Of a DNA stretch of 64,000 nt, positions 53,153 through 60,041 are shown one piece after another. How positions within the stretch are numbered: position 1 is the stretch's first letter; each line of letters starts with the position of its first letter. The translations under genes and the position numbers were made by a program. The notes beneath the pieces were generated by a model, which saw only the letters and a list, made by a program, of their open reading frames with translations, was not told where the DNA came from and made no database searches. Origin of the DNA: Candidatus Hydrogenedentota bacterium. GTDB taxonomy: Bacteria > Hydrogenedentota > Hydrogenedentia > Hydrogenedentales > SLHB01. Location of the stretch: positions 124,001-188,000 of the forward strand of contig JABWCD010000002.1 in NCBI GenBank assembly GCA_013359265.1. Reading direction: 5' to 3'.

Positions 53153-54648
53153 CGATCAACAACAAGCAGGTCGAATGCGCGCCCGGCGCCACCGTGCTCC
53201 AGGCCGCGCGTTCGTTGGACATCGAAGTGCCCACGCTGTGCTATTGGGAAGGCGTGCGCCCGATGAACTCCTGCATGCTGTGCGTCGTGCGCAACACGAA
53301 AACGGGCCAGTTGATCCCTTCGTGTTCGTCACTGGTGCAGGACGGCATGACCATCGAGACCGACACCGGCGACGTGTGCACCGCGCGCAAGGACGTGCTC
53401 GAACTTATCATCAGCGAACACATCGGCGACTGCGAAGCACCCTGCACGCATACCTGCCCCGCGTCAATGAACATCCCGACAATGATGCGGCAGATTTACG
53501 ACAACGATTTTGACGGCGCGGCGTTTACCGTCACGAACGGACTCGTTTTCCCGGGCACCTTGGGCTACGTCTGCCCCGCGCCGTGCGAAAGCCCCTGCCG
53601 CCGCAGATCGTACGACACGACGATGGAGATCAAATTCCTCCACCGCAATGTGTCCGAAAAAGCGCGCAAGGACAATCCGGAACTACTCGAATGTCCCGAA
53701 GATTCGGGGCGGCATGTTGCGATCGTCGGTGGTGGAATGGCGGGGATGGCGGCGGCCTGGGTGCTGCGCAAGCGTGGACACGCCGTCACAATTTTTGAAG
53801 CCGAGAAACTCGCGGGCGGAAAGGTGCGCAAGCTCTCCGAGGAGGAGTTGCCCAAGCACGTGCTCGATGAGGAGATCGCGAACATCGCAAAGATGGGCGT
53901 CCAGTTCCGCTACGAGACGAAAGTCAACGGCGAGTTCGAGGAATTGAAGACGCAGTTCGACGCCGTGATCCTGGCGTGCAACGGCGTCGGCAAAGTCGGC
54001 GGCAACGTCTTCGAAGCGAAAGAGCACAAACTCAACGTCCGCGCCGTCGGTAACGGCAAGACCGCCGCGGTCTGGGTCGACAAGTACCTCAAAAGCATCG
54101 AAGGCCCCGCCGAACCGCACCTGTTCGAGTGCAAGATCGGCAAAATGGAATGGGACGAACTCGAAGCCTTGCGCATCAAAAACGAAAACAAGGAATCGAT
54201 GTTCGTTGTCCCCATCGAGGGCGAAACGCACCGGGGTTCGCTGCGCCAGGAAGCCGGCCGCTGCCTCCATTGCGACTGCCGCAAGCGCGTCTCCTGCGGT
54301 CTGCGCAAATGGGCCTCCGACTACGGCGCGGAAAAAAAGAAGTACCTGACCACCGAAGTCCGCGACTTCCGCATCATCGGCTCCGGCAACGTCCTGTTCG
54401 AACCGGGCAAATGCATCCGCTGCGGCCTCTGTGTCGCCATCGCCGAAAAACACGGCGAAGACATCGGCCTCGCCTTCGTCGGCCGCGGCTTCGACCTCGA
54501 AATCCGCGTCCCCTTCGACCACAGCTTCGACGAAGCCCTCAAAAAATCCGCCGAAGAATGCGTCGCGGCCTGCCCCACTGCCGCCATCGCCTTCCGCCAC
54601 GGCGAAGACATGGAAGCCTGCCACACGACTACGTGGATCGAGCTGTAG
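53140..54648 (+). CDS. GltD-like flavoprotein with [2Fe-2S] and [4Fe-4S] domains
   Basis: A 502-aa subunit. The N-terminal ~70 residues are a plant-type [2Fe-2S] domain (CYWEGVRPMNSCMLC, then SCSS). Then GltD-type Cys motifs (CEAPCTHTCP, CPAPCESPC) and a FAD Rossmann motif (VAIVGGGMAGMAAAWVL). The usual NAD(P)H Rossmann domain between the two FAD halves is not seen. The C-terminus has CLHCDCRKRVSCG and CIRCGLCVAIAEK with CVAACP. GTG start at 53140 chosen, with AAGG upstream; it overlaps NuoEF by 13 nt. It probably takes electrons from NuoEF and passes them on. Confidence 0.85.
   Translation: MPTITINNKQVECAPGATVLQAARSLDIEVPTLCYWEGVRPMNSCMLCVVRNTKTGQLIPSCSSLVQDGMTIETDTGDVCTARKDVLELIISEHIGDCEAPCTHTCPASMNIPTMMRQIYDNDFDGAAFTVTNGLVFPGTLGYVCPAPCESPCRRRSYDTTMEIKFLHRNVSEKARKDNPELLECPEDSGRHVAIVGGGMAGMAAAWVLRKRGHAVTIFEAEKLAGGKVRKLSEEELPKHVLDEEIANIAKMGVQFRYETKVNGEFEELKTQFDAVILACNGVGKVGGNVFEAKEHKLNVRAVGNGKTAAVWVDKYLKSIEGPAEPHLFECKIGKMEWDELEALRIKNENKESMFVVPIEGETHRGSLRQEAGRCLHCDCRKRVSCGLRKWASDYGAEKKKYLTTEVRDFRIIGSGNVLFEPGKCIRCGLCVAIAEKHGEDIGLAFVGRGFDLEIRVPFDHSFDEALKKSAEECVAACPTAAIAFRHGEDMEACHTTTWIEL
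54573..54648 (+). repeat. 76-bp direct repeat, original copy (3' end of GltD-like gene)
   Basis: Coincides with the last 24 codons and stop of the GltD-like gene. A near-identical copy lies at 55414-55489, 841 nt further on. Confidence 0.9.
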
Positions 54649-54669
54649 TCCGCGTAAGTCTTGAAGTCG

Positions 54670-55038
54670 TTATGCGGGTTTCCGAATCCGCAGTCCACGC
54701 GGGTTCGCAACCGCCACACAACCGCCAAGACTTTCGAGCCTGTACGAGGTCAATACACGTTCCATCAGGTCGACGAGTGGCCGAATTCCGTCGTCGTCAG
54801 GACGAAGCACGAGAATTCCGGGATGGGAACCGGGCGGGTACTTGCGTATATCGCCGAACCCCTTATCGGCCGTGACAAGAAACCGGCCGTCGCTTTTCAC
54901 GACATTAAATAGGCTTGAATCGGTCGTGCCACTAAGGCCTTCGTCGGTAACGGTATCGACGCGGCAGGACACACTTTCGAGAGCGGTCTTGAGTAGCGGA
55001 GGTAAATCTTCGTCCAATTTGACGAGAAACCGCTTCAT
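54670..55038 (-). CDS. DUF5615 PIN-like protein (putative toxin)
   Basis: A 122-aa protein of the DUF5615/PIN-like fold: KRFLVKLDEDLPPLLKTALE with the first acids, DSSLFNVVKSDGRFLVTADKGFGD with the second acidic block and HPGILVLR. These are usually paired with DUF433 antitoxins. The ATG at 55038 overlaps the DUF433 stop by 4 nt (ATGA). It lies inside the 841-nt segment between the duplicated gene ends. Confidence 0.82.
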   Translation of the reverse strand: MKRFLVKLDEDLPPLLKTALESVSCRVDTVTDEGLSGTTDSSLFNVVKSDGRFLVTADKGFGDIRKYPPGSHPGILVLRPDDDGIRPLVDLMERVLTSYRLESLGGCVAVANPRGLRIRKPA

Positions 55039-55277
55039 CGAGGCGAGAGTGGTAGCACGATTTCTTCGTGCAGCACCTCGGCGGCATATGCCAATGCGGC
55101 GTAGACGTCGGTTTGAGTGAGTTGCGGATAGGCGGCAATTACTTCTTCGGGTGTCATTCCGTCCGCGAGACTTCCGATAAGGATACGCACGGGAATCCTC
55201 GTTCCTCTGATGCACGGGTCTCCATGATGTATTTGGGGATCAATGATGACTTGTTCTCGCCACGCCGCGCGTTCCAT
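55035..55277 (-). CDS. DUF433-family antitoxin
   Basis: An 80-aa protein with the DUF433 HTH core: DPQIHHGDPCIRGTRIPVRILIGSLADGMTPEEVIAAYPQL. First gene of the pair, overlapping its toxin. Autoregulation is expected for the family; no operator was seen. Confidence 0.88.
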   Translation of the reverse strand: MERAAWREQVIIDPQIHHGDPCIRGTRIPVRILIGSLADGMTPEEVIAAYPQLTQTDVYAALAYAAEVLHEEIVLPLSPR

Positions 55278-55413
55278 CTGAGTTCTCCATCGACGTCATG
55301 CCATGTCCTACGGTTATCCTAACATAACTGGCGAGTAAATGGTTGCCGCGCCTGGGGATGCAGTTCTGTTCACACTGCGAATAGGCACGCTTATGGCCAG
55401 GCGCCAGGTGACA

Positions 55414-55489
55414 CCCCACCGCCGCCATCGCCTTCCGCCACGGCGAAGACATGGAAGCCTGCCACACTACGACGTGGATCGAGCTTTAG
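55414..55489 (+). repeat. 76-bp direct repeat, second copy (orphan gene end)
   Basis: Repeats the 3' end of the GltD-like gene, with the stop at the corresponding place and only a few mismatches. It has no gene of its own upstream. Confidence 0.9.
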
Positions 55490-55551
55490 CCAACGTCGCG
55501 AGTTGGCTTAAGACCCGCTTGGATTAGTCCCCCGCACAATTGGCAATGCGA

Positions 55552-55971
55552 CTATTGAGGAACCTTGAGCGTGACCGTAGGGAAATAGCTGCTGAAGCGG
55601 CCCTTGTCCGCTGTGGCGAGTTCCCAACCCATGATCGCCGCATGCGCGCCGATAAAGAAGTCGGGCAGTGGCGCTTCCGGCAATGACTTGCCCGATTCCG
55701 CCAACCGGCGTTCCCGGAATCGACGGTACGCGGACGCGCAAACCTCTGCTGCGGCCGCGGGTACGTCCAGAATGTTCACCCCCCAACGGCGGACGCGATC
55801 GGCCACGGTGTGTGGCGTCGCGTCTCCTACACAAAGTTCGGCCAGCGCAACGGCGTCGATCGCGGCACCATCGGTAGCGACCGCGCGACTTATGATCTCA
55901 CGTGCCCAACGGTGGAACGGAGATTTACGGTCCGCCGCGTAGATGAGTACATTCGTATCGAGCAAGATCAT
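55552..55971 (-). CDS. vapC: PIN-domain toxin VapC
   Basis: A 139-aa PIN protein: first acid in MILLDTNVLIYAAD, Glu in LAELCVG, Asp in LPDFFIGAHA and Asp in TADKGRF, all four conserved. Start at 55971, overlapping the antitoxin stop by 4 nt. Its expression would be driven by the strong promoter at 56208-56236. Confidence 0.9.
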   Translation of the reverse strand: MILLDTNVLIYAADRKSPFHRWAREIISRAVATDGAAIDAVALAELCVGDATPHTVADRVRRWGVNILDVPAAAAEVCASAYRRFRERRLAESGKSLPEAPLPDFFIGAHAAIMGWELATADKGRFSSYFPTVTLKVPQ

Positions 55972-56201
55972 AATTCGCGGGTAATGCCGCGAAGCTGCTC
56001 CCACGACATCACCGGTGTCAGTGGCGCTTCATTCATCGCTTTCAAACACGCCTTGCGGCCCACGCGCGGCAGTGGCTTTGGCGTTTCCAGCCGGACCAGC
56101 ACCACCCTGCCATCGTCCTGCTGCTGAACGTCGTACACTTCTCCAGGCCGCCCGTTCGGCAGGACGACGCGCTTCTTCGAGTCGACACGTGCGATAGCCA
56201 T
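55968..56201 (-). CDS. vapB: AbrB/VapB-type antitoxin
   Basis: A 77-aa protein with the swapped-hairpin AbrB-like DNA-binding start (AIARVDSKKRVVLPNGRPGEVYDV) and a C-terminal toxin-binding tail. The start is the ATG at 56201: the predicted promoter's transcription start falls on it, so the mRNA appears leaderless. An upstream in-frame ATG at 56219 lies within the operator. Confidence 0.82.
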   Translation of the reverse strand: MAIARVDSKKRVVLPNGRPGEVYDVQQQDDGRVVLVRLETPKPLPRVGRKACLKAMNEAPLTPVMSWEQLRGITREL

Positions 56202-56202
56202 A

Positions 56203-56217
56203 GTGGGATTATCCCAC
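56203..56217. promoter_or_regulatory. Palindromic operator of the vapBC operon
   Basis: GTGGGAT-T-ATCCCAC, a perfect 15-nt palindrome. It ends two bases before the vapB ATG and covers the -10 GATAAT. Confidence 0.7.
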
Positions 56218-56236
56218 ACACGGCCTGCACTGTCAA
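56208..56236 (-). promoter_or_regulatory. Strong sigma70 promoter of the vapBC operon
   Basis: Minus-strand TTGACA (56231-56236), 17-nt spacer, GATAAT (56208-56213). The ATG follows six bases after the -10. Confidence 0.75.
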
Positions 56237-56352
56237 TGACGACCCGCCGGTCTACGGCATGTGCACAGCCCCCCCGCGATCGGTCAAGATACCGTCACGC
56301 CGTCCCGTGCGTGGGCTGGCGTGCGGGGACTATCTCGAAAGGGAGCAGCGGT

Positions 56353-57171
56353 ATGTCCATAACCGACGTGTTCAGGAAAGATCTGTATCAAGGCAAGACC
56401 GTCTTCATCACCGGCGGCGGCAGCGGAATCAATTTGGGAATCGCGCGCGCGTTTGCGAGTCTGGGCGCAAACATCGGCATGTGCGGTCGCACGCAGGAGA
56501 AGCTTGATGCCGCTTGCGCGGAACTGAAGAGAGACTTCGGCGCGAAGGCGTGCGGCGTCGCCGCGGACGTGCGGAACTTCGCCGCGGTCGAAGCTTCGAT
56601 GAAGCGATCCGAAGACGCCCTCGGCCCGATGTACGTGCTCGTCTGCGGCGCGGCGGGCAACTTTCCGTGTCCCGCGGAAGTGCTCAGCCCGAACGGGTTC
56701 AAGTCCGTCATCGACATCGATCTCCTCGGCTCGTTCAACTCCTGCCGCGCGGCCCTCCCGCAATTGCAGCAGACGCGCGGCTGCGTCATCTTTATTTCCG
56801 CGGGCCAGGCGTTTCTGCCCTACGCGATGCAATGCCACGTCGGCGCGGCGAAGGCGGGCATCGACAATCTCATGAAAAACCTCGCGCTCGAGTGGGGCAA
56901 GTACGGCATCCGTTGCAACAGCGTCGCGCCCGGTCCCATTGACGGCACCGAGGGCGTGAAACGGCTCCTGCCCGACAACGCGCGCGAAAAAATGATCGAG
57001 GCGATCCCGCTCAACCGCCTCGGCAGCGTCGAGGACATCGGCAGCGTGTGCGCGTACCTCGCGTCGCCCATCGCAACGTACATCACCGGAACCGTCATCG
57101 TCGCGGACGGCGGACAAAACCTGCCAGGCTCGGGCTATCTCACGCATGTAATGATGAGCGCGATGGGGTAG
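56353..57171 (+). CDS. SDR-family oxidoreductase, 2,4-dienoyl-CoA reductase-like
   Basis: A 272-aa short-chain dehydrogenase/reductase with the NADP-binding TGGGSGIN and the Lys in GAAKAGIDNLMKNLALEWGKYGIRCNSVAPGPI. The Tyr of the usual Y-x-x-x-K is missing: residue 163, four before Lys 167, is Val. This matches the dienoyl-CoA reductase branch, which uses another arrangement. The start at 56353 has AAGGGAG upstream. Confidence 0.8.
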   Translation: MSITDVFRKDLYQGKTVFITGGGSGINLGIARAFASLGANIGMCGRTQEKLDAACAELKRDFGAKACGVAADVRNFAAVEASMKRSEDALGPMYVLVCGAAGNFPCPAEVLSPNGFKSVIDIDLLGSFNSCRAALPQLQQTRGCVIFISAGQAFLPYAMQCHVGAAKAGIDNLMKNLALEWGKYGIRCNSVAPGPIDGTEGVKRLLPDNAREKMIEAIPLNRLGSVEDIGSVCAYLASPIATYITGTVIVADGGQNLPGSGYLTHVMMSAMG

Positions 57172-57210
57172 CACATTGCCGTCGCTCATAAGACGCGGCT
57201 GAGAAATCTT

Positions 57211-57284
57211 CTCGTGCTCGTCATCGTACTCGAAGCTCGATCGGACGATCAGCGATTACGATGACGAGCACGAAGCACTACGAC
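57211..57284. repeat. CACGA/TTACGA intergenic repeat, copy A4
   Basis: The cleanest hairpin of the family: TCGTGCTCGTCATCGT pairs with ACGATGACGAGCACGA, with a centre of about 25 nt. Between the SDR gene and the DUF1080 gene. Confidence 0.7.
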
Positions 57285-57323
57285 TGAAATCGCTGCGGCA
57301 CTTCAGGTTGGAGGAATCAAGAT

Positions 57324-58529
57324 ATGCGCAATTTGGCGGCCATTGTATTAGTGAGCACAATCGCATTTGCCGAATCGCCCAAATGGGAAGAACTCGTTCT
57401 CCCCGCCGATCTCACCGGCTGGCGCGTCATCTCCGGCGAGTGGCGCGCCGAGAACGGCGAACTCGTCGGCTCGGCGAAGTCAGGCCAAGCGGCAATAGCG
57501 CTCGTTCGCAAACTTGCGGACTTCGAACTTGAATGCAAAATGCACACTCCCCAGCCTTGTGCGGGCGCCATCGTTGCGCGCGCACACGACTTGCCCGCGT
57601 TGCCCCTCGCGCAGGGCGCCGATCCCGCAACCGCGCCGAAGCGCATCTACGGCTACCGGCTCGGCGCAGACACGACTGACTTCGTGGCGACGGCCGGGTT
57701 CGCCGTGGAATCGTATCCCGAGGAAAACGCGCCCACCGCGATGACCCGCATTCTTCCCGTCGCGAAAGAGTGGAACGCGCTCGCCATCCGCGCGCACGGC
57801 GGCGAACTCAACGGCGCGATCAACAAAGGCGCGGTCTGGCGGTTCGCCAGCGATCGCTTCATCAACGGCGTAATCGTATTCATCGTCGGCTCGCCGGACG
57901 CAACCGGCCCGTCCGAGGTACGCTTCCGCAACATTCGCGTAAAGGACTTCAAGCGCGAGGGCGGCTGGCGCGAATTGTGGAACGGCGTCGATTTCAGCCA
58001 GTTCGAGTTCTACGGCGAAGAAGAGTGGCGCGTGCTCGACGGCGGCATTGTCGGTACCAGCGGCAAGAAGAAGTCCGAGGGTTACGCCAAGACGCGCGAG
58101 ATTTTCAAAGACTTCCGCGTGCGCGGTACGTACCGCATGTTCGGCGACGGCAACTACGGTCTGTTCTACCATTCGACCGTCGCGTATGACGACAAGCATT
58201 TCCCGATCATTTCCGGCGTGCAGGGCGAAGTCGCGTGGGGTTACCCGAGCGCTTCCGGCTGCTTGTACGAAAGCTACAAACGCGGCTGGCTCGAAGAGCC
58301 GAACATGGCCCGCGTCGGCGCCTTCGCGCAGGACATGAAGGGCCTCAACGAGATCGAGATTCTTGCCCAGGGTAATCGGCGCGCGGCATGGGTCAACGGG
58401 GTCAAGGTTACCGACATGACCGACGCGACACCCAACTACACCGAGGGGGCATTCGCCCTCCAACTCCACGCCGGCGGCGTATCCGGAATCATGTGGAAAG
58501 ACTTATATGTCATAGACTTATCAAAATGA
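57324..58529 (+). CDS. Secreted double DUF1080 (3-keto-disaccharide hydrolase-like) protein
   Basis: A 401-aa protein with a short signal peptide (MRNLAAIVLVSTIAFA). It contains two concanavalin-like lectin/DUF1080 domains: the first W-R-V-I-S-G-E-W to about residue 205, the second WRELWNGVDFSQFEFYGEEEWRVLDGGIVGT to the end, including DFRVRGTYRMFGDGNYGLFYHS. The family is linked with 3-keto-sugar disaccharide cleavage; this protein may bind or hydrolyse sugar. GGAGGAATC precedes the ATG. Confidence 0.8.
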   Translation: MRNLAAIVLVSTIAFAESPKWEELVLPADLTGWRVISGEWRAENGELVGSAKSGQAAIALVRKLADFELECKMHTPQPCAGAIVARAHDLPALPLAQGADPATAPKRIYGYRLGADTTDFVATAGFAVESYPEENAPTAMTRILPVAKEWNALAIRAHGGELNGAINKGAVWRFASDRFINGVIVFIVGSPDATGPSEVRFRNIRVKDFKREGGWRELWNGVDFSQFEFYGEEEWRVLDGGIVGTSGKKKSEGYAKTREIFKDFRVRGTYRMFGDGNYGLFYHSTVAYDDKHFPIISGVQGEVAWGYPSASGCLYESYKRGWLEEPNMARVGAFAQDMKGLNEIEILAQGNRRAAWVNGVKVTDMTDATPNYTEGAFALQLHAGGVSGIMWKDLYVIDLSK

Positions 58530-58621
58530 GCCGCAAGGAGCACGGGCTTCCAGCCCACGCATTCGGAGTCCCGCCAATCCGCGGACAGCATGTTCGCCCG
58601 CCCATCGTCCCCGGAGCACTT

Positions 58622-58651
58622 TTGTCAGCTTGCTCTGTGCAGTGATATCAT
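58622..58651 (+). promoter_or_regulatory. Sigma70-like promoter of the DegT gene
   Basis: TTGTCA (58622-58627), 18-nt spacer, TATCAT (58646-58651). The start codon is about 60 nt downstream. Confidence 0.45.
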
Positions 58652-58712
58652 CTCCGCCTTTGCGACTGTATGACTTTTGTCAGGCACGATTACGCGGGAG
58701 GGAGGGGTCGTC

Positions 58713-60002
58713 ATGGGTAAGCTCGCATTAACAGGCGGTAAACCGGTCCGGTCGCCAAAATCGAAGTGGCCGCAATGGCCGATCCACGACGCGGCGGACG
58801 TCGCCCTGCTCAGCGCTATCACCAACTCCAACCGCTGGTCCTATGACGGCACCTACGAATGGCAGTTCGCCAAGGAATTCTCCGCGTACCACAAGTCGAA
58901 GTTTGGCCTGTGCAACGCCAACGGCACGGTGGGCATTCAGATCGCGCTCGAAGCACTCGATATTGGCGCGTTCGACGAAGTCATCGTCCCGGGCCTCACG
59001 TGGCAGGCAACCGCCGCCGCCGCGCTCGATGTGAACGCCGTCCCGATCCTTGTCGATGTCGAGCCGGACACGTGGTGTCTCGACCTCGCGAAGGCCGAGG
59101 CCGCCATCACGAAGAAGACCAAAGCGATCATCGTGGTCCATCTTTACGGCTGCATGGCCAACATGACCCAACTCCAAAAACTCTGCCGCGACAAGGGCCT
59201 CTTCCTTATCGAAGATTGCGCACACCAGCACGGTGCGTTCTGGAAGGGCAAGGGTGTCGGCACTCTCGGCGACGTCTCCAGCTTCAGCTTTCAGGAAAGC
59301 AAGGTGCTTTCGAGCGGTGAAGGCGGCTTCAACATGTGCCAGGACCGCAAACTCTTCGAGCGCCTGTATTCGCTGCGCAACTGCGGCCGCGGTTACAAGG
59401 ACGACATGACCAACACGGTCCAGTCCGGCAACTATCGCCTCACCGAATGGCAGGCGGGAATTCTGCTGGGCGGCCTCGCCCGGCTCGACGATCAGGTGAA
59501 GCGCCGCGACGAAAACGCGCAGTACCTCAATTCGCTGCTTGCGCAGATTCCCGGCATCCTGCCCATGCGCCGCCGCAAGGACATTACGCAGGCGAGCTAC
59601 TTCAATTTTACGTTCCGGCTCGACTGGAACGTCCTTCAGGCCGCGAAAGGGATCACGAACAACCACTTCAGCGCCGCGCTCAATGCGGAAGTACACGCCG
59701 AGTTCCAGCCGCCGTACGAACCGCTCAACGCGTGCAGCCTCTACAAGCCGCACACGAAACCGCGCCACCACCTCAACGCGGACTACTGGAAGAAGATCGA
59801 TCCTGCGCGCTTCAACCTGCCCGTGTGCACGGACGCGCACACCAAAAGCGGCGTCGCAATCCACCACAAATATCTCATGGGATCGAAGAAGGACATGGAC
59901 GATATCGCCACCGCCGTGAAGCGCGTCGTCAAGAACCTCGGCGAACTCAAAGCCGACGGCCCGCAAGCCGGCCGAAAGAAGTACCGCGCGCTGCCGCTGT
60001 AG
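58713..60002 (+). CDS. DegT/DnrJ/EryC1/StrS aminotransferase family protein
   Basis: A 429-aa PLP-dependent protein. The cofactor Lys is K197 in SFSFQESKVLSSGEGG; GTWQATAAAALDVNAVPILVDVEPDTWCLD and EDCAHQHGAFWKGKGVG belong to the same fold. These enzymes add an amino group to a keto-sugar; some members act as dehydratases. It starts at an ATG preceded by GGAGGGG. No sugar-nucleotide genes are adjacent. Confidence 0.88.
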   Translation: MGKLALTGGKPVRSPKSKWPQWPIHDAADVALLSAITNSNRWSYDGTYEWQFAKEFSAYHKSKFGLCNANGTVGIQIALEALDIGAFDEVIVPGLTWQATAAAALDVNAVPILVDVEPDTWCLDLAKAEAAITKKTKAIIVVHLYGCMANMTQLQKLCRDKGLFLIEDCAHQHGAFWKGKGVGTLGDVSSFSFQESKVLSSGEGGFNMCQDRKLFERLYSLRNCGRGYKDDMTNTVQSGNYRLTEWQAGILLGGLARLDDQVKRRDENAQYLNSLLAQIPGILPMRRRKDITQASYFNFTFRLDWNVLQAAKGITNNHFSAALNAEVHAEFQPPYEPLNACSLYKPHTKPRHHLNADYWKKIDPARFNLPVCTDAHTKSGVAIHHKYLMGSKKDMDDIATAVKRVVKNLGELKADGPQAGRKKYRALPL

Positions 60003-60041
60003 TCTTCGCAGCCGGTTCGCGGGTTTTCTGCGCGTACGCTC

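Noticed and set aside
50666-54648. NAD-reducing hydrogenase or formate dehydrogenase operon
   Set aside because: The diaphorase subunits fit, but no hydrogenase large or small subunit or molybdopterin subunit exists in the window.
55240-55467. Minus-strand 75-codon frame
   Set aside because: Antisense to the second copy of the 76-bp repeat and overlapping the DUF433 gene; no ribosome site.
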